This document shows, piece after piece, positions 14,784-23,428 of a DNA stretch of 64,000 nt. Location of the stretch: contig NZ_REGA01000010.1 of assembly GCF_003841505.1 (NCBI RefSeq), positions 89,767-153,766 of the forward strand. Reading direction: 5' to 3'. The DNA comes from Natrarchaeobius chitinivorans (GTDB taxonomy: Archaea; Halobacteriota; Halobacteria; Halobacteriales; Natrialbaceae). Below the pieces are notes generated by a model. It ran no database searches. It was not told the DNA's origin and saw only the letters and a program-made list of their open reading frames with translations. Every line of letters starts with the position of its first letter. Position 1 is the first letter of the stretch. The translations under genes and the position numbers were made by a program.

Positions 14784-15818
14784 TCAGATCGGTCGGATGC
14801 AGGTCGGTTTCGGAACCGCCAATCGGTCGACTGCGTCGCTGGTCGTTCCGGTCGCCGGGTCGAGTTCGAACCCAACGATATCGCTCGAGCGAGCGTTTGC
14901 GACGAAAAGCGCCTCACCGGAGGACGCGACGAGAAAGTTCCGGGGCCAGTTTCCGGTCGTTTCGACGATCTCGAGACGCTCGAGTCCGGTCGCCGTTCGC
15001 TCGAAGACGGCGATGCTGTCGTGGCCGCGGTTCGAACCGTAGACGAACGATCCCGACGGGTGGACGTGGATGTCGGCCGTGATGTTGTCGCCGTCGTAAT
15101 CGGCCGGCAGCGTCGACACCGTGTCGATTTCGCTCAACTCCCCGGACTCGTCGTCCCAGTCGAACACCGTTACGGTCGAGTCGAGTTCGTTGATCAGATA
15201 CGCCTCCGAACCGGTAGGACCGAACTCGAGGTGGCGGGGACCTGCCCCGTCTCGAGCCGAAACCGACGTCCGGCGGTCTAACTGTCCGTCGGCAGGGTCT
15301 AGATCATACACGACGACCTCGTCGGTGCCGAGATCCGGAACGTAGACGAACTCGTTGTTCGGCGCGGGAACGATCGAGTGGGGATGTGGTGCGGTCTGGC
15401 GGTTGGGATGGACGCTCGAGCCGCTGTGATGGGTTACGGTCGGTTCGCCGACGCGCCCGTCGTCTGTGATCGGCAACACCGAGACGGCTCCGCCGGTGTA
15501 GTGTGCGACGAACAGGAAGCTTCCGGTAGCGTCGACGCTACAGTGACACGGATCTGCCGGGCCGATTACCTGCTGATTTAGTCGCTCGAGCGAGCCGTCG
15601 GCGGCGATCCGGTAGGCGGTAACTGCGCCGTCCTCGAGTTCGTTGACGGCGTACAGATACTGTCGATCGGGGTCGACGGCGAGAAACGACGGCTCGTCGG
15701 TTTCGGCGACGAGTCCGCCGCCGTCGACTTCGCCGGTGGATTCGTCGATCTGACAGCGGTAGATTCCTTCGCTTTCGGTGTCGGTGTACGTTCCGACGTA
15801 TGCGACGGTCGTTTCCAT
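14784..15818 (-). CDS. Lactonase family protein (6-phosphogluconolactonase-type beta-propeller)
   Basis: A 344-residue seven-bladed beta-propeller of the Pgl/carboxymuconate cyclase family. Hallmarks are METTVAYVGTYTDTESEGIY at the start, then HPNRQTAPHPHSIVPAPNN, YVPDLGTDEVVVYDLD and a final WPRNFLVASSGEALFVAN blade. The family hydrolyses sugar lactones to acids. It is the last gene on the minus strand of the sugar locus, 149 bases after the second CUT1 permease and with its own A/T-rich promoter box. In context it would open an aldono- or urono-lactone made by a dehydrogenase. It is probably cytoplasmic, since no signal peptide was seen. Confidence 0.85.
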   Translation of the reverse strand: METTVAYVGTYTDTESEGIYRCQIDESTGEVDGGGLVAETDEPSFLAVDPDRQYLYAVNELEDGAVTAYRIAADGSLERLNQQVIGPADPCHCSVDATGSFLFVAHYTGGAVSVLPITDDGRVGEPTVTHHSGSSVHPNRQTAPHPHSIVPAPNNEFVYVPDLGTDEVVVYDLDPADGQLDRRTSVSARDGAGPRHLEFGPTGSEAYLINELDSTVTVFDWDDESGELSEIDTVSTLPADYDGDNITADIHVHPSGSFVYGSNRGHDSIAVFERTATGLERLEIVETTGNWPRNFLVASSGEALFVANARSSDIVGFELDPATGTTSDAVDRLAVPKPTCIRPI

Positions 15819-15841
15819 ACCCGATCGTACCCGGCGGGCAT

Positions 15842-15851
15842 AGATATTACT
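15842..15851 (-). promoter_or_regulatory. TATA-like promoter of the lactonase gene
   Basis: The minus-strand bases AGTAATATCT lie 24-33 bases before the ATG. This suggests that the lactonase can be transcribed apart from the upstream transporter genes. Confidence 0.4.
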
Positions 15852-15967
15852 ATCGGTTGACGACTTTCGTGGGAGAAACCGTGTCGAACGTGACGCGTCG
15901 GCACTCGTCGACGGGAGTCAAACACGACGCAGACGAATGGAGCGAAAACGTGATCGATGGAGACAGA

Positions 15968-16909
15968 TCAGACGCCCGTGTTGGCGAACCCTTCCGCGAA
16001 CTGCCTCGTAAAGAGGATGTAGACGATGAGCGTCGGCAACGCGGTGATGAATCCGGCGGCCATGATCACGTTGAACTCCCGGACCATTCCGCCGGCCAGT
16101 CCGGCGAACGCGACGGTGACCGGTTCCGCCTGCGGGCTCGTGACGATGACGAGCGCGAACAGCAGGTCGTTCCAGATCGTCGTAAACGCGAGGATCATGA
16201 CGACGACGAAAAGCGGCTTCGACAGCGGAAGCACGATACGGAGGTAGATAGTCCGCATGCTCGCCCCGTCTAACCTCGCGGCCTCTAACATCTCGTCCGA
16301 GAGGTCTTTGTAGTGCGAGCGGAATAGCAGAGTCGACAGCGGAATCCCGAACGCGATGTGGGTGATCGCGAGTTCGATGAACTGCGCGTGGTGTTCCTGT
16401 GCGAGCGGGAGATCCCAGACGTTTACCGGTCCGAGAGTTGCCAGTTGCGTCTGAACGTCGACGATGCTCCAGGTCAGCGAGAGGGGGACGAGGACTGCCT
16501 GCAGCGGGATGAATATCCCGACGATGAACAGGACGTAGATCCCGATCTGGCCGCGCCAGTCGGTGATGGTCAGTCCGAACGCTGCGAGGCTCCCGAGGAC
16601 GGGTATCAACAGCGTCGCCGGAATGACGAACATCGCGCTGTTGAGCATCGTCGCTCGGAGCGTCGTCCACGCGTTCATCCAGCCCTCGAGGGTTGCCTGG
16701 CCTGGTGGCGGCGGCGCGATCGGGACGGTCTGTGCAAAGCCACTGACGGTTTTAAACGACGTCATGACGGCCGACTCGAGTGGCAACAGGAAGAGGCCGC
16801 CGACGAAAAAGAGAACGACGTACAGCATCGCTCTCCGTGGCGAGACGTTCCGTATTCGGGCCAGTAAACCGGGCTCCGATGGGGTCTGGGAGTGGGTTTT
16901 CGTGGTCAT
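15968..16909 (-). CDS. Carbohydrate ABC transporter permease, MalG type
   Basis: A 313-residue inner-membrane permease with six spans. The EAA loop that contacts the ATPase reads EAARLDGASMRTIYLRIVLPLSKP, which marks a CUT1 sugar permease. The N-terminal ~25 residues are cytoplasmic. Its start is two bases after the stop of the other permease gene, so the two are coupled and form the heterodimer MalFG-like channel. The C-terminus ends QFAEGFANTGV, the usual MalG tail. Confidence 0.92.
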   Translation of the reverse strand: MTTKTHSQTPSEPGLLARIRNVSPRRAMLYVVLFFVGGLFLLPLESAVMTSFKTVSGFAQTVPIAPPPPGQATLEGWMNAWTTLRATMLNSAMFVIPATLLIPVLGSLAAFGLTITDWRGQIGIYVLFIVGIFIPLQAVLVPLSLTWSIVDVQTQLATLGPVNVWDLPLAQEHHAQFIELAITHIAFGIPLSTLLFRSHYKDLSDEMLEAARLDGASMRTIYLRIVLPLSKPLFVVVMILAFTTIWNDLLFALVIVTSPQAEPVTVAFAGLAGGMVREFNVIMAAGFITALPTLIVYILFTRQFAEGFANTGV

Positions 16910-16911
16910 TG

Positions 16912-17856
16912 TTAGAGGAGGTTTCGGTTGTGCTGGTAGTAGAGGTACGGCGCGATGCAGATCAGGGCACCGACCAGCAACACGACTGCGACAGCCGATC
17001 CGTACGCCCAGTTGTTCGCGCTGAACGCTTCACGATACATCATTACCGGGAGGATGTCGGCTCCTGGTCCGGGGCTCGTTCCGAACAGAACGAAGACGAA
17101 GTCGAAGGCCTTGAGCGAGAACATCAGGAGGATTACGATCGCCGAGAACGTCGACGTCTTCAACTGCGGGATAACGACCTTGAGGTACATGATGATATCG
17201 GACGCGCCGTCCATCTTCGCCGCCTCGTACTGATCTCTCGGTATCTTCCTGAGACCGGCGAGATAGATGATCATCGCGAGGCCCGTAAACTGCCAGACCA
17301 GTGCAATCGTGATCGCGATCAGCTGCGTACTGGGGTTGCCGATCCAGTCGAGCGCGAGGAACTCGAGTCCGATTCCCCTGAGGAACGTGTTGATCACGCC
17401 CGTCGACGGGTTGAACATCCATCCCCAGAAGATCGCCGTCACGACGAACGAGATACTCATCGGGAGCAGGTAGATGGTTCGGAGCGCCCCCTCGAATTTG
17501 ATGTCCCGATCGACGAGGATTGCCAGGGATAGGCCCAACACGAGACAGAGGAGGGTAAACGCGACGGTGAGTGCCACCGTGTTCCGGGCCGCTGCAAGGA
17601 ACGTCCCGTCGGTCAGCATTCGCGTATACATCCCGAGGTCGAGTGAGGTGTAGTCCGGATCGCCGAACCCGCGGAAATCGGTCAGCGAAAGGACGAAGTT
17701 CCAGATGATCGACCCGTAAACGAACACCGCGACGAGCAGTCCCGGAACGGCCAGAAACGGGATCGACTTGACGAACTCGTTCTTTCGTAACGAACTGAGG
17801 GTTTCCGAAACCCCTCCGTCCTCAGTCGTCGGAAGATACGATTGGCTGCCTCCCAT
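16912..17856 (-). CDS. Carbohydrate ABC transporter permease, MalF type
   Basis: A 314-residue permease with six predicted spans (FLAVPGLLVAVFVYGSIIWNF; NTVALTVAFTLLCLVLGLSL; and others). The EAA motif is EAAKMDGASDIIMYLKVVIPQL. It belongs to the CUT1 importer encoded by the binding-protein gene upstream (31 bases away) and the MalG-type gene downstream. By analogy it imports oligosaccharides, whose identity cannot be read from the permease. Confidence 0.92.
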   Translation of the reverse strand: MGGSQSYLPTTEDGGVSETLSSLRKNEFVKSIPFLAVPGLLVAVFVYGSIIWNFVLSLTDFRGFGDPDYTSLDLGMYTRMLTDGTFLAAARNTVALTVAFTLLCLVLGLSLAILVDRDIKFEGALRTIYLLPMSISFVVTAIFWGWMFNPSTGVINTFLRGIGLEFLALDWIGNPSTQLIAITIALVWQFTGLAMIIYLAGLRKIPRDQYEAAKMDGASDIIMYLKVVIPQLKTSTFSAIVILLMFSLKAFDFVFVLFGTSPGPGADILPVMMYREAFSANNWAYGSAVAVVLLVGALICIAPYLYYQHNRNLL

Positions 17857-17887
17857 GAATAATGTGTGATATTGAGCGCAGCCTTAT

Positions 17888-19219
17888 CTATATGTCGAAG
17901 GCGTCGACGAGGCCTTCGTAGGTGTCGTCGACGTCCCACGTTCCCGAGAACGCGGAGAAGACGTCGTAGACGTTGGTCGAGATCTGCGGTAGCGTGACGT
18001 TGTTGTGCGAGATCGTTCCGGTGAGGTTGTCGGCCTCGAGGAAGTCGTCGTACATCACTTGCTGGTGTTCGCTGAACTCCCACTCGTCGTCGTCGATGGG
18101 TGCGTCGTCACGACACGGGATGCCGCCTTTGGCCGAGTTGAATCGGATCTGTGCGTCGTTCGTCCCCGTGTAGCGAAGCCAGTTGATCGCCGCTTCGGGT
18201 GCCGGGTTGTCGGCTGGGTACATGAACGCCGAACACTGTCCCATGAACACGTCCTCGGATCCGGGATAGGCGACCGCGTGCCAGTCCTCGTCGTACTCGT
18301 AGTCGTCGGCACGCGTGAAGTTGCCGACCGCCCACTGACCGTCGTGGAGGAACGCAGCTTCCTCCCCGATGAACTGACTGGTCGCTTCGGTGAAATCGAC
18401 CGAACCGGCGTCCGGATTGTTGTAGTCGGTGTAGTCGACGACGATCTCGAGGGTGTCTCTGACCTCGTCTTCGATCGACTCGATTTCGCCGTCGATGTAC
18501 GACGTGTACGTCTCGAAGTCGTACTCGCCCAAAAGAACCGTCTCCCACAGCTGCAACACGGTCCAGGGCTCCTGGGTGGACTGGGCTATCCCGACGGCAT
18601 CGGTTTCACTCTCGACTTGCGCCATAGCGTCGGTCAGGTCACTCGGCGTTTCGATCGCTTCGGGATCGACGCCCGCCTCTTCGACGATCTCGACGTTGTA
18701 AAAGAGGTTGTTCAGGCGATTGAACTCGATCGGGACCGCGACGTATCCGATCTCGTCGAAGTAACAGAGGTCGCTCAGATACTCCGGGATCGGCTCTTCA
18801 AGGCCTTCCTCTTCCCAGACCTCTTCGGAGACGTCACCGAGGAGTCCGCCCTCGGCGTAGTCGGTGAGGTCAGGTCCCGGGAAGAATCCCCACGTCCCCG
18901 GCGGATCGTTGTCGAACATCCGCGTGTCCAGTGCTGTCTGGAGTCCGGTCCCCGCACCACCTGGATTGTCGTTGACTACGGTTTCGACGTCGGGATACTC
19001 CTCCTGGAATCCTTCGTGGAGGTTCTCGAATCCCTGACCGCCGTCCTCACCGGTCCACGCGATCATGATCTCGAGGTCTTCGCCGGAGGCGTCGCCGTTT
19101 CCGGTGTCTGCGTCGGTATCTCCGTTTCCGTTTCCATTGCCACCGTCGTCCGAGCAACCCGCGATGGCGACCGCTGTGATAGCACCCACTCCTGAAACGT
19201 ATTCACGCCTGGTTGGCAT
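17888..19219 (-). CDS. Sugar-binding lipoprotein of a CUT1 ABC transporter (Tat-exported)
   Basis: A 443-residue family 1 solute-binding protein. The N-terminus has a twin-arginine motif (RREYV), a hydrophobic stretch and the lipobox IAGC (Cys22). A Gly/Asn/Asp-rich linker of the kind that tethers haloarchaeal lipoproteins follows. The mature part shows the SBP family pattern (NLFYNVEIVEEAGVDPEAIETPSDL; AAFLHDGQWAVGNF; INWLRYTGTNDAQ). It is the first gene of the SBP-permease-permease operon. A TATA box lies 25-36 bases upstream, and a CCACTA-TCG-TAGTGG inverted repeat adjoins it. The ligand is unknown, and context suggests an oligosaccharide containing uronic acid. Confidence 0.92.
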   Translation of the reverse strand: MPTRREYVSGVGAITAVAIAGCSDDGGNGNGNGDTDADTGNGDASGEDLEIMIAWTGEDGGQGFENLHEGFQEEYPDVETVVNDNPGGAGTGLQTALDTRMFDNDPPGTWGFFPGPDLTDYAEGGLLGDVSEEVWEEEGLEEPIPEYLSDLCYFDEIGYVAVPIEFNRLNNLFYNVEIVEEAGVDPEAIETPSDLTDAMAQVESETDAVGIAQSTQEPWTVLQLWETVLLGEYDFETYTSYIDGEIESIEDEVRDTLEIVVDYTDYNNPDAGSVDFTEATSQFIGEEAAFLHDGQWAVGNFTRADDYEYDEDWHAVAYPGSEDVFMGQCSAFMYPADNPAPEAAINWLRYTGTNDAQIRFNSAKGGIPCRDDAPIDDDEWEFSEHQQVMYDDFLEADNLTGTISHNNVTLPQISTNVYDVFSAFSGTWDVDDTYEGLVDAFDI

Positions 19220-19243
19220 ACTCTATTCTCCCGAGCGAAACAA

Positions 19244-19272
19244 CTTATACTTATCGGCCACTATCGTAGTGG
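19244..19272 (-). promoter_or_regulatory. Promoter and adjacent inverted repeat of the sugar-binding protein operon
   Basis: The minus-strand TATA-like word GATAAGTATAAG (19255-19244) is followed upstream by a perfect inverted repeat, CCACTA-tcg-TAGTGG (19258-19272). It touches the expected BRE/TATA zone, so a bound regulator could block or recruit TFB. A related word TCCACT-cat-AGTGGA occurs at 19.7 kb distance on the other side of the locus (29706-29720). Confidence 0.5.
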
Positions 19273-19443
19273 TCGACCGCCAATGCACTCTCGTTTCGCA
19301 CTCGTGCGGCCACCACTGAGGGCGCTTGCCGCCGGTTCTCGATCGATGAGTAAATCGTTGCAGTTCGTACGATAGCTCGAGTACCGACGGCAGACGTCGA
19401 ACGTGTCGGCCCGCCCCCTGATCGGTCTCGTTGGCGACTCTCG

Positions 19444-20607
19444 TTACAGAATGCGGTGGTCCTCGACGGTGTCCATATCGACGGAGATTCCCAGGCCGGG
19501 TTCGGACGGCACCGTCAGTTTGCCGTCGTCGATCGTGAACGGCTCTTCGATGACGTCCGTTTCCCACCCGTAGTAGGCCGTATCGCTCGCGAGGTTGATC
19601 CCCGGCAGTCCGTAGACCGTCTGAAGGATCGCGGCCGTTCGGATTCCGAGATCGAACGCACAGTGATGAGAGAGCGATATTCCGCCGTCTTCTGCGATAT
19701 TCGCGAGCTGGCGAACGCCGGAGATACCGCCGGCAGGGGTGATGTCGACTACTCCCACATCGATCGCGTCCTCGGCGATCATCTTCTGGAGGTTGTGCGG
19801 AATGTACGTGTCCTCGTTCGCCGCGATCGGCTGTCTCGTCCGGGTTCGAAGCTGTCGCAACGATCCGTGTGCGTCGACCCGAATCGGCTGTTCCATGTAC
19901 TGGAGGTAGATCCCGCTGTCCTCGAGTTTCGCTCCGACGCGAACCGCGTCCTCGACGGTCCACCCCTGGTTGGGATCGAGTCGGAACTCGAGTTCGCCGT
20001 CGACGGCCTCGTGCATGGCCCGGATCCGTTCGACGTCTTCCTGCCAATCTCGACCCGCTTTGGTCTTCAACACGTTGTACCCCTCTTCGAGGGCGTACTT
20101 GGCGTACTCGCGGGACTCTTCGGGCGAAAAGATACCGAGACAGTACGCGAACTCGACTTCGCGGGAGTGTCGATCGCCTTTCGACTGCTCGCGGTCTTGC
20201 ATGTTCGTCTGGTGGGTGACCGTCCACCCGCCCAGCAGTTCCGAGACCGGGCGCTCGAGTTCCTTCCCGACGATGTCCCAGCAGGCCGTCTCGACGGGCG
20301 CGAAGAACATGTTGGCGTTGGTGTACTCGATGAAAACCTGTCGCCGAAGCTTCTCGATTTCGAAGGGGGACTGGCCGACGACGAGCGGACCGACTCCGTC
20401 CTCGATGACCGAGACGGTCGCTTCCGGCGAGAGGAAGACGCGCACCTCTCCCCACCCCTCGATTCCGGCGTCGGTTTCGACACGGACGAGCACCCTGTCC
20501 ATGTCGTAGAGTTCGCCGTGGTTCGTTCGGTAGGGAGCAATTCCGCCGTCTTCGATGGGTTTGAGCGGTATGTTTACGGGGAACGCGCTCACATCTGTTA
20601 TCCGCAT
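19444..20607 (-). CDS. Enolase-superfamily sugar-acid dehydratase (MR/MLE group)
   Basis: A 387-residue protein with an N-terminal capping domain (1-~130) and a C-terminal TIM barrel. The catalytic K-x-K is K181-T-K183. Metal ligands are consistent with Asp211 (RLDPNQGW), Glu239 (MEQPIR) and Glu265 (AANEDTYIP). His314/His315 (SLSHHCAFD) with Asp288 would be the His-Asp dyad. Enzymes of this group abstract the proton next to a carboxylate. Sugar-acid dehydration fits the locus, but cycloisomerase or racemase activity cannot be excluded. The start MRITDVSAFPVNIPLK is the family opening, and the upstream extension to 20721 was rejected. A strong TATA-like box (20631-20644) fits a leaderless start. 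Confidence 0.82.
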   Translation of the reverse strand: MRITDVSAFPVNIPLKPIEDGGIAPYRTNHGELYDMDRVLVRVETDAGIEGWGEVRVFLSPEATVSVIEDGVGPLVVGQSPFEIEKLRRQVFIEYTNANMFFAPVETACWDIVGKELERPVSELLGGWTVTHQTNMQDREQSKGDRHSREVEFAYCLGIFSPEESREYAKYALEEGYNVLKTKAGRDWQEDVERIRAMHEAVDGELEFRLDPNQGWTVEDAVRVGAKLEDSGIYLQYMEQPIRVDAHGSLRQLRTRTRQPIAANEDTYIPHNLQKMIAEDAIDVGVVDITPAGGISGVRQLANIAEDGGISLSHHCAFDLGIRTAAILQTVYGLPGINLASDTAYYGWETDVIEEPFTIDDGKLTVPSEPGLGISVDMDTVEDHRIL

Positions 20608-20630
20608 ACGACCCGTTCTTTCCATCGCAG

Positions 20631-20644
20631 GTATAAAAATATAC
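20631..20644 (-). promoter_or_regulatory. TATA-like promoter of the enolase-superfamily gene
   Basis: GTATAAAAATATAC on the plus strand (near-palindromic) lies 24-37 bases before the ATG at 20607. Confidence 0.5.
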
Positions 20645-20837
20645 ATACACCGGTCAGCGCGTTTCACAGAAGTGTCCCGAATCGGGACGAGCGGGAAAAC
20701 AGACGCGGAGCGTGCGATCACGCGGTGAAACCGCGTGCAGGAAATCGCGTCGGCGAACCCCCTCGTCTCACCTCCTGGGGCCGAGATGAAACCGAGCCGG
20801 CGAGCCGATCGGAGGAGATCTCGACGACCGATCGCCG

Positions 20838-21971
20838 TTACAGATCGAGTGAGGCGCGTTCGGTCACTTCGCTCGCGTTTCGAAGTACCTTGCCGGTGTG
20901 GCTATCGAAGACGTGCATCGCCTCTGGCGGAACGTGGACCGACACCGAATCGTCGACGGACAGCGACGGACGCCCGTCGACGATGACCGTCAACTCGACG
21001 TCGATCCCGTCGAGTTCGATGTGGATGTTGCTCTCCCTGCCAAGGTGTTCGACGACCGCCACCGTCCCGGTAAACGCAGTGTCCGACTCCGAGTTCCCCG
21101 TCGAAACGGTCAACGCCTCGGGCCGGATGCCGACGACCGCGCTGTCGGCGTCGACTGCGTCGGCGAGCCGTCCATCGAGCTGGTACTCGAACGTGCCCGC
21201 ACTCATCGTCCCGTTTTGCACGTCCATTTCGACCAGGTTGATCGAGGGTTCGCCCAGGAACTGGGCGACGAACGTGTTCTCCGGTTCGTGGTAACACTCG
21301 GCCGGCGTTCCGTACTGCTGGAGTTCGCCGTCGTTCAGAATCGCGATCTTGTCTCCCATCGTCATCGCCTCCGTCTGATCGTGGGTCACGTAGACGGTCG
21401 TTACGTCGATGTCCTCCTGTAACTGCTGGAGGTAGGTCCGCATCTCCGCACGGAGCTTCGCGTCGAGATTGCTGAGCGGCTCGTCCATCAGGAACACCTT
21501 CGGATCGCGGACGATCGCCCGCCCGAGTGCGACCCGCTGTTGTTGGCCACCGGAGAGGTCGGCCGGAACCCGATCGAGTAACTCCTCGATCCCCATCATC
21601 TCGGCCGTTTCCTGAATCTTCCGTTCGATATCGTCCCCGGTAAGATCGGTGGAGTGCTCTAATCCGAAGCTCATGTTCTCCCTGACGGTCATGTGGGGAT
21701 AGAGCGCGTAGGACTGAAACACCATCGCGATGTCGCGGTCTTCGGGTGGCTCGTCGTTGACGACGTCGTCTGCGATCTGGATCGTGCCCATCGTCGGATC
21801 CTCGAGTCCAGCGACACACCGAAGTGTCGTCGTCTTCCCACAGCCACTCGGTCCGACGAACACGACGAACTCGCCGTCTTCGACGTCCAAATTCAGGTCC
21901 TCTACCGCGACGACAGTCTCGTCGCCGTCCTGAAAATGTTTTGAGAGCCCCTCGATCTGGATTCTCGCCAT
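20838..21971 (-). CDS. Sugar ABC transporter ATPase (MalK/UgpC/MsmK type)
   Basis: A 377-residue ATPase with Walker A GPSGCGKTT (residues 40-48), the signature LSGGQQQRVALGRA, Walker B VFLMDEPLSNLD, and a C-terminal TOBE/MalK domain (about 240-377; AVVGIRPEALTV). The C-terminal domain marks it as the ATPase of a CUT1 importer rather than a Dpp-type system. It lies upstream of, and on the same strand as, the binding-protein and permease genes, separated from them by the enolase-superfamily gene. It has its own TATA box (AATATATAA, 21993-22001). Several MalK proteins serve more than one importer, which may apply here. Confidence 0.92.
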   Translation of the reverse strand: MARIQIEGLSKHFQDGDETVVAVEDLNLDVEDGEFVVFVGPSGCGKTTTLRCVAGLEDPTMGTIQIADDVVNDEPPEDRDIAMVFQSYALYPHMTVRENMSFGLEHSTDLTGDDIERKIQETAEMMGIEELLDRVPADLSGGQQQRVALGRAIVRDPKVFLMDEPLSNLDAKLRAEMRTYLQQLQEDIDVTTVYVTHDQTEAMTMGDKIAILNDGELQQYGTPAECYHEPENTFVAQFLGEPSINLVEMDVQNGTMSAGTFEYQLDGRLADAVDADSAVVGIRPEALTVSTGNSESDTAFTGTVAVVEHLGRESNIHIELDGIDVELTVIVDGRPSLSVDDSVSVHVPPEAMHVFDSHTGKVLRNASEVTERASLDL

Positions 21972-21992
21972 ACAGCCCCTTTCGAGTGGAAG

Positions 21993-22001
21993 AATATATA
22001 A
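21993..22001 (-). promoter_or_regulatory. TATA-like promoter of the sugar ABC ATPase gene
   Basis: AATATATAA lies 22-30 bases upstream of the ATG at 21971, in the divergent spacer shared with the mannonate dehydratase-like gene. Confidence 0.5.
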
Positions 22002-22109
22002 CTGGCTCTTGGCTCGTCACCCGGTGTGCCCGCTGGGCGTTCGAGCGTCGGCCGACAGCGCGTTGATGGGTCCCACAAACGCTTTGTAGCAGTACGGGAA
22101 GTAGCGAGT

Positions 22110-23243
22110 ATGAGCCAGACGAGCAGCGACACCGACTCGAGCAGCGTCGACTTCGACGAGCTACCGATGCGTGCCGGCCTCGGGACGTTCATGGACCCCC
22201 ATCCGGATCGCCTCAAATTCATCAAACAGATCGGCGTCGACGACGTCCTGTTAAACCTCTGGGGAGCACCCGAAGCCGGCTATCCGAACCTGCCGCTTTC
22301 CGGCGAACACGAGTGGTCGTTCGAGAACCTCGTCGTTCTCAGAAACCAGATCGAAGACGCGGGGCTCAGACTCAACGCGATCGAGAACTTCCCGTACTCG
22401 TTTTACGACGACGTCATGCTGGGCGGTCCGCGCCAGGACGAACAACTCGAGCACCTCAAGACGACGGTGCGCAACGTCGGTCGCGCCGGCATTCCGTACA
22501 TGGGGTACAACTGGATGCCAAACGGCGTCTGGCGGAGTTCGACGACCCACAGGCTCCGCGGCGGTGCGGAGACGAGCGCCACCGACCTCGACCAGCTCGA
22601 GGACGCACCGTTCACTCACGATCGAGAGTACACGGAGGAGGAACTCTGGGCGAACTACGAGCGGTTTCTCGAGGAGCTGTTGCCCGTCGCGGAGGAAGCC
22701 GGCGTCACGCTCGCGTTACACCCGGCCGATCCGCCGGTCGAGTCGATCGGCGGCATCCCGCGTCTGTTCTACAACTTCGAGAACTTCAAGCGCGCGATGG
22801 ACCTCGTCCCGAGCGACAACCACGCGCTGCAGTTCTGTCTGGGCAACTGGTCGGCGATGGGTGCCGATCTTCCGGAGGTAATCGAGTACTTCGGCGAGCG
22901 CGATAAGCTGGCGTACGTCCACTTCCAGACGATTTCGGAACCGCTCCCGCGGTTCAACGAGGTCTTCATCGATCAGGACGGCTACTACGACCCCTACGAG
23001 ATCATCGCGAAACTCGACGAAGTCGGGTTTTCGGGCATGATCATTCCCGGCCACGTCCCCAAGCTGGAGGGCGACGGCCAGTATCTCGAGCACGACGATC
23101 GGTCGGACCTCGACGTCGACGGTCACGGCGGCTGGAAAGAACGCGGGCGCGCGTTCACGATCGGCTATCTCCGCGGACTCCTCGAGACCTACGGTCGCGA
23201 AACCGGGCGGGAGTCCGCGGTGTACCGGCCGTCCGAGGAGTGA
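22110..23243 (+). CDS. Mannonate dehydratase-like protein (UxuA family)
   Basis: A 377-residue TIM-barrel protein. The LALHPADPP block (His204) and the C-terminal GRAFTIGYLRGLLE match UxuA, the metal-dependent enzyme that converts D-mannonate to 2-keto-3-deoxygluconate. The block LRLNAIENFPYSFYDDVMLGGPRQDEQ corresponds to the UxuA substrate loop. An insertion after residue 140 (WRSSTTHRLRGGAETSATDL) contains the expected flexible lid. The ATG at 22110 (MSQTSSDTD) follows an acidic haloarchaeal lead, and earlier GTG codons would extend into the divergent promoter. Transcription is divergent from the importer ATPase. The exact sugar acid is inferred. Confidence 0.8.
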   Translation: MSQTSSDTDSSSVDFDELPMRAGLGTFMDPHPDRLKFIKQIGVDDVLLNLWGAPEAGYPNLPLSGEHEWSFENLVVLRNQIEDAGLRLNAIENFPYSFYDDVMLGGPRQDEQLEHLKTTVRNVGRAGIPYMGYNWMPNGVWRSSTTHRLRGGAETSATDLDQLEDAPFTHDREYTEEELWANYERFLEELLPVAEEAGVTLALHPADPPVESIGGIPRLFYNFENFKRAMDLVPSDNHALQFCLGNWSAMGADLPEVIEYFGERDKLAYVHFQTISEPLPRFNEVFIDQDGYYDPYEIIAKLDEVGFSGMIIPGHVPKLEGDGQYLEHDDRSDLDVDGHGGWKERGRAFTIGYLRGLLETYGRETGRESAVYRPSEE

Positions 23244-23391
23244 TCCGATCGCGCTGGGAGTGATTCGGATCGCTGCAACGATGTATCGGCGGGGCCGTTT
23301 CACGTTCACGATGGCACGGCGATACCGGCAGCAGACCGTCTGACGACGTCCCGCCGCTTCGAGTCGACCACGGCCTGGGATCGGAGGTACA

Positions 23392-23422
23392 TTTATACTG
23401 CTCTCGCGAGTTGGTGGTGGTG
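23392..23422 (+). promoter_or_regulatory. Promoter and Shine-Dalgarno site of the SDR gene at 23429
   Basis: The TATA-like TTTATACT (23392-23399) lies 30-37 bases before the ATG. GGTGGTGGTGA (23413-23422) contains GGTGA, complementary to the 16S rRNA 3' end, six bases before the ATG. This decides the start at 23429 over the upstream GTG. Confidence 0.5.
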
Positions 23423-23428
23423 ACACCG

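Noticed and set aside
19456..21294. 612-codon plus-strand frame over the sugar locus
   Set aside because: It is antisense to the enolase-superfamily and ATPase genes, both of which have full motif sets.
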